A stretch of DNA of 38,080 bases from CAZOVK01 sp964583165. Lineage in GTDB: Bacteria; Bacillota; Clostridia; Lachnospirales; WRAX01. The translations under genes and the position numbers were made by a program. Positions within the stretch are counted from its first letter, which is position 1. Each line of letters begins with the position of its first letter. Shown here one piece after another: positions 25,740 through 34,193 of the stretch. The stretch covers positions 1 to 38,080 of the forward strand of contig CAZOVK010000014.1 in the NCBI GenBank assembly GCA_964583165.1, given 5' to 3'. The notes beneath the pieces are model-generated. The model was not told where the DNA came from. It made no database searches and saw nothing but the letters and a program-made list of their open reading frames with translations.

Positions 25740-25777
25740 CTTTTCAAAGCGCCGGCGAAGGTAACGTCTTTGAAAAG
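25740..25777 (-). repeat. 10-bp inverted repeat in the 5' leader of the M28 peptidase gene
   Basis: Perfect arms CTTTTCAAAG (25740-25749) and CTTTGAAAAG (25768-25777) flank an 18-nt GC-rich loop. The hairpin would form in the mRNA about ten bases upstream of the ribosome binding site. No T run follows, so an attenuator or stabilising hairpin is more likely than a plain terminator. Confidence 0.6.
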
Positions 25778-25784
25778 TTTTCTT

Positions 25785-25813
25785 ATTATACATCAGATTT
25801 TTATGTTACGCAA
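25785..25813 (-). promoter_or_regulatory. Promoter of the M28 peptidase gene
   Basis: On the minus strand TTGCGT (25813-25808) and a perfect TATAAT (25790-25785) are separated by 17 nt. Confidence 0.72.
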
Positions 25814-25908
25814 TAATTACGGGGCAATCTTTAGCCCTTTGAACCGTAAAAGTTTTTGTCACATCAGCCCACATTTTTGTACAATTTGTCAACACCTAAA
25901 TAGGCGCG

Positions 25909-25942
25909 AAAAAACCGCCGGAGATAGTATCCGACGGTTTTT
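25909..25942 (-). terminator. Terminator after the TraB-family gene
   Basis: A 12-bp stem with one mismatch (25911-25922 with 25930-25941, core ACCGCCGGA/TCCGACGGT) is flanked by A and T runs. It lies about 20 bp after the stop of the minus-strand TraB-family gene. Confidence 0.85.
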
Positions 25943-25959
25943 GGAGTACCCCTATAAAA

Positions 25960-27249
25960 CTATTTCACATGCGTAACCGTATAACCCTTAGCTTCAAGGC
26001 TCTTAACAATCCCGTCGTCGCCTACCATATGACCGGCGCCAACTACTACGAAATAGTCTTTACCCGAATCATTCAACATGTTGACAACAGCGTCTGTCAT
26101 GTTCTTGTTTCTGACAGTCCACAGCGCGTCACTATATTCTTTGTCAATACCTGTCAGCTCTTTGTTCGGGAAGAGCGCGGCGTCTAACCCCTCGGGGTCA
26201 CCCTCACGCCAAAGTTCCGTCAGCTTGCCAATAGCTTCGACAGGTTGAACATTCTCCGCGAATAGACCGCTCAACTGCGCTTCTTGCAATTCTTTTGAGA
26301 ACCCGTTGAACATATCAATCTGATAGCGCATGGTTTCTATCTCGAAAATCGTCTTGTTGTATTGTGTCGCGTTAATAAGGAAGTACATGTCAAGACCTAG
26401 ACCGCCCGAGTAAGTGTCAGAAATCATAAGACCTTGAAGTGCCAATGTCGCAAACCAAACCTTAAATCTGTTATACACTTCCGGCTCGAAATACTTGCTC
26501 GCTTCGGCCGCGTACTTTATGTAGAGTTCTTCCGATATAAGGTTTTCAATGCTTTCGCCGTCCGGGAGCATACCCATAATCGGGGCATATGTCATATCTT
26601 CCGGCTTAATATTCAGTATATCAACCTCAACAGCCAGAACAGACGACTTATTATAAGCGTCAATGACTCTTTGGTTCAGCGGGTATGAATCCTTGTTGCT
26701 TAGATGTATCGAACCGAAAAGATAGACTGTGTTGTCGCCGTCGCTGACCTGCCAGAACGGGCCTGTTGTGTCTTTGCCTAAGCTACGCGCTATGTGTTCA
26801 TAAACGCGTGTCGATAGGACTAATAATTCTTCTGTCGTACAAACTTGACTAAGGTTGTAGTTACGGCTCCCATCACCAAAGAGAATTTTATTGGCAACAA
26901 GGTAGCTGATAAAGTTATCGTCTGTCAGTTCAAGGGCTTCCGAAATCACCTGATAGAGTGCTGTTAATACTACTTCACGTGTTATCTCGCTTCCTTCTGC
27001 TTCTGAACCCAACATATTAACTTCGTTCAGTTCAAATGCTTCTTTGAAACTTGCCATTACGGCGTTGAGTGTTTCGGCTGATACCGGCGACTGATAGTTT
27101 GTGTAACCCTCTTTGTTGCCCAGTTCATAATTCGAGCTCATATTTACGTCAAATGCCGCCCAAACAGACGGCTCGTCAGCCGCATATATCGGCTGAGCAA
27201 GTGCGCACATCATGGCGACGCACAAAAAAACAGTGATAAACTTCTTCAC
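25960..27249 (-). CDS. Secreted TraB/GumN-family protein
   Basis: A 429-residue exported protein with a signal peptide ending near residue 23. The N-terminal region (about 24-160) is not recognised. From about 165 the TraB/PrgY/GumN fold begins, with the hallmarks FWQVSDGDNTVYLFGSIHLS (GSIH at 179-182), an acidic LAVEVDI and the C-terminal VVVGAGHMVGDDG. Members are thought to be metal-dependent hydrolases related to Tiki proteases, but activity here is unproven. The start is GTG with GGGGGGA 4 nt upstream. Promoter upstream and terminator downstream make it a single-gene unit. Confidence 0.88.
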   Translation of the reverse strand: MKKFITVFLCVAMMCALAQPIYAADEPSVWAAFDVNMSSNYELGNKEGYTNYQSPVSAETLNAVMASFKEAFELNEVNMLGSEAEGSEITREVVLTALYQVISEALELTDDNFISYLVANKILFGDGSRNYNLSQVCTTEELLVLSTRVYEHIARSLGKDTTGPFWQVSDGDNTVYLFGSIHLSNKDSYPLNQRVIDAYNKSSVLAVEVDILNIKPEDMTYAPIMGMLPDGESIENLISEELYIKYAAEASKYFEPEVYNRFKVWFATLALQGLMISDTYSGGLGLDMYFLINATQYNKTIFEIETMRYQIDMFNGFSKELQEAQLSGLFAENVQPVEAIGKLTELWREGDPEGLDAALFPNKELTGIDKEYSDALWTVRNKNMTDAVVNMLNDSGKDYFVVVGAGHMVGDDGIVKSLEAKGYTVTHVK

Positions 27250-27275
27250 AAAATCCCCCCATATGGTTTTTTGGT

Positions 27276-27291
27276 AGTTAATCGTTTAACT
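27276..27291. promoter_or_regulatory. Palindromic operator candidate between divergent genes
   Basis: Perfect arms AGTTAA/TTAACT around TCGT, with further flanking symmetry (GGT upstream, ACC downstream). It lies between the TraB-family gene's -10 and its ribosome binding site, so a bound repressor would block that promoter. Confidence 0.4.
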
Positions 27292-27303
27292 AACCGTTTG
27301 TTT

Positions 27304-27332
27304 ATAATAACATAAACGTAAAGAAATTGCAA
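27304..27332 (-). promoter_or_regulatory. Promoter of the TraB-family gene
   Basis: On the minus strand TTGCAA (27332-27327) and TATTAT (27309-27304) are 17 nt apart, with a TGT extension before the -10. Confidence 0.68.
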
Positions 27333-27361
27333 TTGACTTATTTTGCCCCCTGCGATAAACT
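27333..27361 (+). promoter_or_regulatory. Promoter of the M14 carboxypeptidase gene
   Basis: TTGACT (27333-27338) and TAAACT (27356-27361) are 17 nt apart. It starts directly next to the -35 of the divergent TraB-family promoter. GGGAGGG precedes the ATG at 27397. Confidence 0.6.
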
Positions 27362-27396
27362 TAAATGGTAGAATTAGGTAAATAGGGAGGGTTTGT

Positions 27397-29889
27397 ATGA
27401 GCAATTTAACAAGTCCGCGTGAGTTTTTCGGTGTGATGCCCGGTGATGATAGGACGATTATCCGCTGGGATAAGATTTGTGATTATTTCGACTATCTCGG
27501 GAAGCAATCACCCTGTATCAAGGTTATTGATATGGGCGATTCGACAGAGGGGAACAGGTTTTTACAGGTAATCATCACTTCTGAACAGAATATGAACGAG
27601 CTGGAGAAATACCGCAAGATGTCGCTCGCGCTCGCTGACCCTAGGGGTATGGGTCAAGATGCCATTGACGAAATGGTAAAGCGTGGCAAGGCTGTTTGTG
27701 TTCAGAGTATGAGCCTTCACGCTGTGGAAATCGGCGGAACACAGATGTCGCCGCTTCTGGCTTATGATTTGCTTACATCAAACGAAGAGGACGTGAAGCG
27801 GATTCTGGACGAGGTTATCTTCGTTATGGTTCCGTGCTTTAACCCCGACGGGCAGATTATGGTTTGTGATTGGTACAACAGCCACGTGGGCACAAAGGAT
27901 GAAGATAGCATATTGCCCACGCTCTACCATAAGTATTCGGGGCATGACAACAACCGTGACGCGTTCGCGCAAAACCTTGTTGAGTCGCGTTACATGGGGC
28001 AGATTCTGTTTCACCAGTGGATGCCCCAGTCGTTTCAAGACCATCACCACATGGGCAGTTATGGGGCGCGGCTCTTCATTGCGCCGTATAAAGAACCCGT
28101 CAGACCGTATACAGACCCACTTATCTGGCGCGAGTTGAGCGCATATGGCGCGGCAATGGCTTATAAGTGTGAAGAAGAGGGGCTTTCCGGCGTGGCGAAT
28201 GCCACACAGTTCCCGGGCTGGGGTCATTATGGCTATCACTGGCTCACGAACAGTCATAATATTGTAGGAATGCTCTCCGAATCGGCAAGCGCACGTTTGG
28301 CGGCTCCGCTCTACATACACGAAACACAACTTGACGGCGACGGTGACTGGGCTATGCCGTCATATGAACAGCGCACATACTTCCCGAACCCGTGGAAGGG
28401 CGGTTGGTGGCGGTTGTCTGACATAGTAGCCCGCCAATTCACCATAGCCAAGGCACAACTTGATTTCATGGCAAAGAATCGCGCCCAAGTGCTTAAAAAC
28501 ATGGCGCAAAAGGCGTTACGCCAAACAGACCGCGGCGCGAATGACCCTCGCAAGGCGTTCATCATCTCCGCGAAACAACATGATATGGGCACGGCTCAAA
28601 AGCTTGTTCAGATTCTGTTAGGTCAAGGCGTTGAAGTTGTTCAAGCTTCTGAAAACTTCACAGTGAACGGCAGAACCTACTCCGCGGGCTCTTATGTCAT
28701 ACCGCTAGCTCAACCTAAATATGGCCTGATTATGAACCTTCTTGACAGGACGATTTACCCGAACAACCCGTTTACGAGAAACTCCAAGGGCGCACTTGTG
28801 GCGTTCGATGTGGCGGCTGATACAGTAGCTGAGTATATGGGCGTGGCGTGTGAACCTGCGAATGGCGCGGTTGAGGGGCATTTTGAAGCCGTTACGGCTG
28901 TGAAGCCTATTTCGACAGAGATTCAAGAAGCTTGCGGTTACGTGATTTCTGCCAAAGAGAATGGCGCGTATAAGACCGTCAACATTTTGATGAAACATGG
29001 GTATGACGTTTATAGAATAGACGCGTGCCCGTGGCATGACTTCTATGTTGAGGGTTCGGTGTCAGATTTAGCCCCGATAATCGGCAACAGCGTCTGCCGA
29101 CCTGTCAACACACGCCCAGACGGACTTACACCTGCCAAACCGCTCAAAATAGCAGTTTATCAGCGTTACTACGCGGGTAATGCGGATGAGGGCTGGTTAA
29201 GGCTCGTTCTTGAAAACTTCGGTTATGACTATGTTACGATATTTGACAAGGACATTCACGCGGGCGAGTTAGACAACTTTGACGTGCTGATTCTGCCGAA
29301 TGACAGCAAGGACATGATTCACGGCCCACGCCACGCGAAAGATAACCCCGAAATGGACATGATTAAGACATACTACGGTACACAAGCCGAGGGTTATGAC
29401 AGCGGTTTGGGTGACGAGGGCGCGGATATGATTAAGGCATTCGTCCAAAAGGGAGGGCGACTCTTGGCAGTCGGGCGCGCGGCTCTCTATGCGATTGACA
29501 AGTTGAGCCTTGGCGTTAAGGATGTAACACACAAACTCGGCGCAGACAAATTCGCGACACATGGTTCAACCTTGCGCGTGAACTTCGACAACACGCAAGA
29601 CGTGGCTTATGGTATGCCCAAAGAAGGTCTGATTTTGCATTGGGACACGCCCGTCTTTGCCGTTACAGACAGATTCAAGGCGAATGACTACAGCTATGTC
29701 GTGAAATTCCGTGAGTCTGAAGTGCTCCAAAGCGGTATGTTGACGGGTGAAGACTTGATTAAGGGTAAGGGCGCTGTTGTTAAGGCGAAAATCGGTAACG
29801 GTGAGGTTGTGCTCTACGGCTTCTCGCCAACTTTCCGTGCTCAGACGCATGGCACGTTTAAGCTGATGTTCAATATGCTTTACAAATAA
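27397..29889 (+). CDS. M14-family zinc carboxypeptidase with C-terminal glutamine-amidotransferase-like domain
   Basis: An 830-residue M14 metallopeptidase. Zinc ligands are H108 and E111 in SLHAVE and a His in QDHHHMGS (216-218). Substrate-binding FNPDG (148-152) and the Arg in HDNNRDAF (187) are present. The catalytic Glu lies in GMLSESAS. From about residue 590 a second domain begins (LKIAVYQRY, NFDVLILPND, FVQKGGRLLAVG) that resembles the class I glutamine-amidotransferase-like domain found fused to many large M14 proteins. No signal peptide is visible, so the protein appears cytoplasmic, unlike many relatives. The Sel1-repeat gene follows after 23 bp and is probably co-transcribed. Substrate unknown. 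Confidence 0.9.
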   Translation: MSNLTSPREFFGVMPGDDRTIIRWDKICDYFDYLGKQSPCIKVIDMGDSTEGNRFLQVIITSEQNMNELEKYRKMSLALADPRGMGQDAIDEMVKRGKAVCVQSMSLHAVEIGGTQMSPLLAYDLLTSNEEDVKRILDEVIFVMVPCFNPDGQIMVCDWYNSHVGTKDEDSILPTLYHKYSGHDNNRDAFAQNLVESRYMGQILFHQWMPQSFQDHHHMGSYGARLFIAPYKEPVRPYTDPLIWRELSAYGAAMAYKCEEEGLSGVANATQFPGWGHYGYHWLTNSHNIVGMLSESASARLAAPLYIHETQLDGDGDWAMPSYEQRTYFPNPWKGGWWRLSDIVARQFTIAKAQLDFMAKNRAQVLKNMAQKALRQTDRGANDPRKAFIISAKQHDMGTAQKLVQILLGQGVEVVQASENFTVNGRTYSAGSYVIPLAQPKYGLIMNLLDRTIYPNNPFTRNSKGALVAFDVAADTVAEYMGVACEPANGAVEGHFEAVTAVKPISTEIQEACGYVISAKENGAYKTVNILMKHGYDVYRIDACPWHDFYVEGSVSDLAPIIGNSVCRPVNTRPDGLTPAKPLKIAVYQRYYAGNADEGWLRLVLENFGYDYVTIFDKDIHAGELDNFDVLILPNDSKDMIHGPRHAKDNPEMDMIKTYYGTQAEGYDSGLGDEGADMIKAFVQKGGRLLAVGRAALYAIDKLSLGVKDVTHKLGADKFATHGSTLRVNFDNTQDVAYGMPKEGLILHWDTPVFAVTDRFKANDYSYVVKFRESEVLQSGMLTGEDLIKGKGAVVKAKIGNGEVVLYGFSPTFRAQTHGTFKLMFNMLYK

Positions 29890-29912
29890 TAAGAGGGGAT
29901 GTGGGGGATAAA

Positions 29913-31418
29913 ATGAGATGTCCTGTATGTGAAAAACCGTTGAACAACGACAGTAATTGTTCTTCATTTATACTGGTATGTGACCTCTGGACCAGTGAAA
30001 GGTATGATGAGGCGTTCGAGATACTGCGTTGCTTGCTTGATGCGCGGGCAGATTCATTCCCCCATGTCGGTAAGGCCGAAGCCATATACACATTGGCTAA
30101 TATGTACCGCTTCGGTTGGGGTTTGGAATCAAACCAAAGTATGGCCTTCAATCTCTATGAACGCTCCGCCGCGCTCGGTTATGTCCCTTCCCTCACATGT
30201 GTGGGCATGGCTTATTATCATGGCGAAGGCGTTGAAAAAGATGTTGCCAAGGCGAAAGAGTGTTATGAAACGGCGGCAGAAAAAGGTGACGGCTTCGCCA
30301 TGTATCGGCTCGGTAACATCTATAAAGACGGCGAATATGTTGAGCAAAATTATGCGAAGGCTATGGAATACTATTTAGCGAGTTTGATTGACGAAGACGG
30401 GAGGAGCATGTGTAATATCGGCTTTATGACACAGTATGGCTTGGGCGTTGAAATAAATCTGGTTGAAGCCGCCCGCTGGTATTCGCGCTCGGCACACAAG
30501 GGTACCCCCGAAGGTCAATATAATCTCGGCGAATGTTATGAACTCGGTAATGGCGTTGAGGTTGATATAGAAAAGGCGAGATATTGGTATACATTGGCGG
30601 CTGAAAACGGTGACGAAGATGCCGAACGGGCATTAGAAAGATTGGACAATAATCAAAGGGGGGACAATATGGAATGTCCTATATGTAACAAGCGTTTGAA
30701 GGAGGACGAGAACTGCTCGTCTTTCATTGTAGGTATCAGTTTATATATGCGCGGTCAGTATGAAGCGGCGTTCAAGATTCTGGGCTGTCTGCTGAAAATA
30801 AAGGACGAGAAAATCGCCCATATTGACGCAGGCGCGGCATATTTCTATCTGGGTCAAATGTATTCAAACGGGCGCGGCGTTGAAAAAGACCACGCGAAGG
30901 CATTGGAGTTATACAAACGTTCCGCCGCTAACGGCTATGAAGACGGGTATGCCAATGTCGGTTATGCGTATATGTTCAGCGAGGGCGCGGAGCACGATTT
31001 AGAGGAAGCGTTAAAGTGGTTTAATATCGCTATTGATAAAGGTAGTAAGCTCGGTGTGTTTAATCTGGGTTATGCTTATGAGAGCGGTCAGGGTGTCGAA
31101 AAAGATTATGTTGAAGCCATGCGATTATACAGAATAGGCGCGGAAATGGACGACCCACGCTGTCTATGCAATTTAGGCTATCTGTATGACATGGGCTGGG
31201 GCGTAGAGAAAGACCCCGCTCAAGCTGTGCGCTGGTATTTGCGTAGCGCTCATCTGGGTAATCATTGGGCACAGAATAATTTGGGTGAGAGTTATAAAAA
31301 GGGTGAAGGTGTAGAGGTTGACATGGAGAAGGCTCTCCATTGGTTAAGGCTTGCGGCTAAAAACGGCAACCCCGAAGCCATAGACACACTCAAAGAATTA
31401 GGTGAAAGCGTAGAATAA
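29913..31418 (+). CDS. Sel1-repeat protein made of two fused paralogous halves
   Basis: A 501-residue repeat protein. Each half starts with a short cysteine motif (MRCPVCEKPLNNDSNCSSF and MECPICNKRLKEDENCSSF; C-x2-C-x10-C), then a linker and five Sel1 repeats (pattern LG-x-Y-x-x-G-x-GVEKD-x-x-KA-x-x-x-Y-x-x-AA). Sel1 repeats form helical scaffolds for protein-protein contacts; the Cys motif could bind metal. The two halves match in order and length, so the gene arose by in-frame tandem duplication. At the join an intact AAAGGGGGG site and ATG (30669) remain, equal in layout to the true start, so the second half may also be made alone. I chose the ATG at 29913 (GGGGGA upstream); a GTG at 29901 is possible. 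Function unknown. Confidence 0.88.
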   Translation: MRCPVCEKPLNNDSNCSSFILVCDLWTSERYDEAFEILRCLLDARADSFPHVGKAEAIYTLANMYRFGWGLESNQSMAFNLYERSAALGYVPSLTCVGMAYYHGEGVEKDVAKAKECYETAAEKGDGFAMYRLGNIYKDGEYVEQNYAKAMEYYLASLIDEDGRSMCNIGFMTQYGLGVEINLVEAARWYSRSAHKGTPEGQYNLGECYELGNGVEVDIEKARYWYTLAAENGDEDAERALERLDNNQRGDNMECPICNKRLKEDENCSSFIVGISLYMRGQYEAAFKILGCLLKIKDEKIAHIDAGAAYFYLGQMYSNGRGVEKDHAKALELYKRSAANGYEDGYANVGYAYMFSEGAEHDLEEALKWFNIAIDKGSKLGVFNLGYAYESGQGVEKDYVEAMRLYRIGAEMDDPRCLCNLGYLYDMGWGVEKDPAQAVRWYLRSAHLGNHWAQNNLGESYKKGEGVEVDMEKALHWLRLAAKNGNPEAIDTLKELGESVE

Positions 31419-31502
31419 TCCGGAGATTGCCATAATTCATAACCCTCCCGATTGATTTCTCGAATAATTTACGCAACTTTGCAAATAATTAACGCTTTGG
31501 AC

Positions 31503-31530
31503 TTGATATTTTTGTGGATTATGCTATTAT
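31503..31530 (+). promoter_or_regulatory. Promoter of glgCD
   Basis: TTGATA (31503-31508) and TATTAT (31525-31530) are 16 nt apart, with a TGC extension before the -10. GGGAGGA precedes the glgC ATG. Confidence 0.65.
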
Positions 31531-31567
31531 ATACTTAGCGGTTATTGTGGATTTGGGAGGAATTTTT

Positions 31568-32851
31568 ATGCGCAAGAAGGAGATTATGGCTATGCTGCTT
31601 GCGGGCGGTCAAGGCAGCCGCCTTGGTATACTTACAGCCAGCAAAGCCAAACCCGCTGTCTATTTCGGCGGAAAGTACAGAATTATTGACTTTCCGATGA
31701 GTAATTGTATTAACTCGGGTATTGATACTGTCGGTGTACTCACACAGTATCAGCCTTTACAGCTTAATCGCCATATCGGTATCGGCATCCCGTGGGATTT
31801 AGACAGAAAGAACGGCGGCGTTACTATTCTGGCTCCGCATGTCAAGGGCGGCGAACAGGGCGAGTGGTATTCGGGCACGGCTAATGCGATTTACCAAAAC
31901 ATCGCCTATATCAATTCTTATGACCCAGAGTATGTACTTATTTTAGCCGGTGACCATATCTATAAGATGGACTACTCGAAGATGCTCGACGCCCACAAGC
32001 AGAACGAGGCGGACTGCACAATCGCCGTTCTTGAAGTGCCGCTTGAAGAGGCTTCGCGCTTCGGCATCATGAATGCGGACGAGAACGACAAGATTTATGA
32101 GTTTGAAGAAAAGCCCGCGAACCCAAAGAGTAATCTCGCTAGTATGGGTATCTATATCTTCACGTGGTCAGTACTCAAAGAAGCGCTTTTGAAAGACCAG
32201 CGTATTCACCCCGATTCTGACTTCGGCAAGCATATTATCCCTTCTATGCTCGATGAGGGTATGAGTATGTTCGCGTACCGCTTCTCAGATTATTGGCAAG
32301 ATGTCGGAACGATTCTCTCTTACTGGCAGGCTAATATGGAGCTAGTGCGCCACGTACCCGATTTCAACCTTTATGAAGACTTCTGGCATATCTTCACACA
32401 TTCTGACCACCAACCGCCGCAATACACAGGGCCGGAAGCGGAAGTAAAGACCAGTATCATGTCAGAAGGCTGTGAGATATACGGCACGGTTCACAACTCT
32501 GTGTTGGGTATCAATGTCGTTGTAGAACGCGGCGCGATTGTTAAGGACTCTATTATCATGGAAAACGGCTATATCGGCGCGGGTTCTGTGATTGAGAGTT
32601 GTATAATTGATGAAGACTGCCGTATCGGCGCGGGCGTTATCATGGGGCATGGTGAAAACGTGCCGAACGCCGAGAAGCCGAAAATCTATGACAGCGGAAT
32701 TACGGTTGTCGGCGAACACACCGTCATACCCGATAATGTTATAATCGGCAAGAACTGCTGCATCTTCGGCAAAACCACAAGCGAACACTACCCGTCGGGG
32801 CACCTTGAATCCGGCGGAACGATTATTGTTGAAGAAGAGGTGATTCTATGA
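31568..32851 (+). CDS. glgC: Glucose-1-phosphate adenylyltransferase GlgC
   Basis: A 427-residue ADP-glucose pyrophosphorylase making the glucosyl donor for glycogen. The nucleotidyltransferase motif is LLAGGQGSRL, and catalytic/metal-binding LAGDHIYKMDY and EFEEKP are intact. The C-terminal part is a left-handed beta-helix with hexapeptide-like repeats (IVKDSIIMENGYIGAGSVIE). I chose the ATG at 31568 because GGGAGGA lies 6-7 nt upstream; an 18-codon in-frame extension has none and would include the promoter. Its TGA overlaps the glgD ATG by 4 bp. Confidence 0.97.
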   Translation: MRKKEIMAMLLAGGQGSRLGILTASKAKPAVYFGGKYRIIDFPMSNCINSGIDTVGVLTQYQPLQLNRHIGIGIPWDLDRKNGGVTILAPHVKGGEQGEWYSGTANAIYQNIAYINSYDPEYVLILAGDHIYKMDYSKMLDAHKQNEADCTIAVLEVPLEEASRFGIMNADENDKIYEFEEKPANPKSNLASMGIYIFTWSVLKEALLKDQRIHPDSDFGKHIIPSMLDEGMSMFAYRFSDYWQDVGTILSYWQANMELVRHVPDFNLYEDFWHIFTHSDHQPPQYTGPEAEVKTSIMSEGCEIYGTVHNSVLGINVVVERGAIVKDSIIMENGYIGAGSVIESCIIDEDCRIGAGVIMGHGENVPNAEKPKIYDSGITVVGEHTVIPDNVIIGKNCCIFGKTTSEHYPSGHLESGGTIIVEEEVIL

Positions 32852-33957
32852 AATCCATGGGTATCATTTTAGCGGGCGGGCGCAATGAACGCCTCGGGAA
32901 CCTGACGGAGTTACGCGCCTCATCTGCTATGCCGGTGGGCGGCTCGTTCCGCGCGATAGACTTTTCGCTTAGTAACATGGTTTCGTCGGGTATCAGCAAG
33001 GTCGCCGTTATCACACAGTTTAACTCACGCTCCCTTAATGACCATTTGAGCTCCTCCAAGTGGTGGGACTTTGGCGCGAAAAAGGGCGGGTTATTCACGT
33101 TCTCGCCGTTTTTGTCGAACGACTCGAGCCTGTGGTTTAGGGGCACGGCAGACTCTATATACCAGAATCTGACGTTTTTACAACGCTCCAATGAAACGCA
33201 TGTCGTCATTGCGGCCGGAGAGGGCATCTATAAAATGGACTACTCGGCGGCGATACGCTATCATGTGAAGAAAAAGGCTGACATAACCATCATCTGTAAG
33301 GATGTAGGGCACTTGAACGTGCAAGACTACGGCGTTCTTGAACTGGACGAGAACGAGAGAATGCTGGACTTTGAAGAAAAGCCCGTAGAACCCACATCAT
33401 CCTTGATTTCATTGGGTATCTACGTCATTTCTCGTACATTACTTATTCAACTGCTTGAAACGATTCTTGCCGAGGGGCGTTATGACTTCGTAAAAGACAT
33501 CATCATTCGCTACCGCAAGAAGCTGAACATGTATGGTTACAAGTTTGACGGCTACTGGTCAACAATCAACTGCATCGAGTCCTACTTCGACACTAATATG
33601 GACTTCTTGCGCCCAGAAGTGCGCCGCATGTTCTTCAAAGAGAAACCGTTCATCGATACAAAACAAAAGGACGAACCGCCCGTAAAATATAACATCTCGT
33701 CCGAGTCTAAGGACTGTCTGATAGGCAGCGGTAGTATCCTAAACGGATATTGCGAACATAGCGTATTGTTCAGACGCGTCTTTACAGGTGAGAATACGAG
33801 CATCAGAAACGCCATCATCATGGAAGGCTGTTATATCGGCAACAACTGCGTCATTGAGCACGCAATTCTTGACAAAGAAGTCGTCGTGTCAGACGGCAAG
33901 CACATAATCGGTCAACCGGGCAAACCTGTGATAATAAAAAAAGGCACAGTGTTGTAA
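32848..33957 (+). CDS. glgD: Glycogen biosynthesis protein GlgD
   Basis: A 369-residue paralogue of GlgC that in Firmicutes pairs with GlgC as a subunit altering its activity. The nucleotide-binding start is ILAGGRNERLGNLTELRASSAMP. The segment equivalent to GlgC GDHIYKMDY reads AGEGIYKMDY, so the catalytic Asp region is changed, which fits a non-catalytic subunit. A beta-helix C terminus follows. It is coupled to glgC by an ATGA overlap. No terminator is obvious downstream. Confidence 0.95.
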   Translation: MKSMGIILAGGRNERLGNLTELRASSAMPVGGSFRAIDFSLSNMVSSGISKVAVITQFNSRSLNDHLSSSKWWDFGAKKGGLFTFSPFLSNDSSLWFRGTADSIYQNLTFLQRSNETHVVIAAGEGIYKMDYSAAIRYHVKKKADITIICKDVGHLNVQDYGVLELDENERMLDFEEKPVEPTSSLISLGIYVISRTLLIQLLETILAEGRYDFVKDIIIRYRKKLNMYGYKFDGYWSTINCIESYFDTNMDFLRPEVRRMFFKEKPFIDTKQKDEPPVKYNISSESKDCLIGSGSILNGYCEHSVLFRRVFTGENTSIRNAIIMEGCYIGNNCVIEHAILDKEVVVSDGKHIIGQPGKPVIIKKGTVL

Positions 33958-34105
33958 TGTGTTATATTGTAAAGGGTATTTCAAAGAATACTACTACAAC
34001 ATAGGCAACCAGTCTGTTTGCGGCGGATTCGGGCGTATGTACAAGGAGGGTGGCGTGTTTTAGAGGTATTGACTTAATTACTCGAAGATTATTTGAAGCA
34101 TTCTC

Positions 34106-34143
34106 GGGAATGGCGACGGTGTCGTTAATCGCCTGCCATTCCC
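34106..34143. repeat. 9-bp perfect inverted repeat in the glgD/zinc-finger intergenic region
   Basis: Arms GGGAATGGC (34106-34114) and GCCATTCCC (34135-34143) enclose a 20-nt loop. No T run follows on either strand, so it is not a standard terminator. It sits where the chromosomal glycogen genes give way to the more AT-rich region. Confidence 0.55.
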
Positions 34144-34193
34144 AACAAGATTCTTTCATGGAGCTGCACGGTCCAGCACATGACAATATCAGT

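Noticed and set aside
33959..34063. Open frame of 34 codons starting with GTG after glgD (contains CGGFGRMYKEGG, reminiscent of a kinase glycine loop)
   Set aside because: No ribosome binding site, very short, and the resemblance is too brief to be evidence. It may be chance or a remnant of an interrupted gene.
34106..34143. Terminator between glgD and the zinc-finger gene
   Set aside because: The stem is good, but the loop is 20 nt and no T run follows on either strand; kept only as an inverted repeat.
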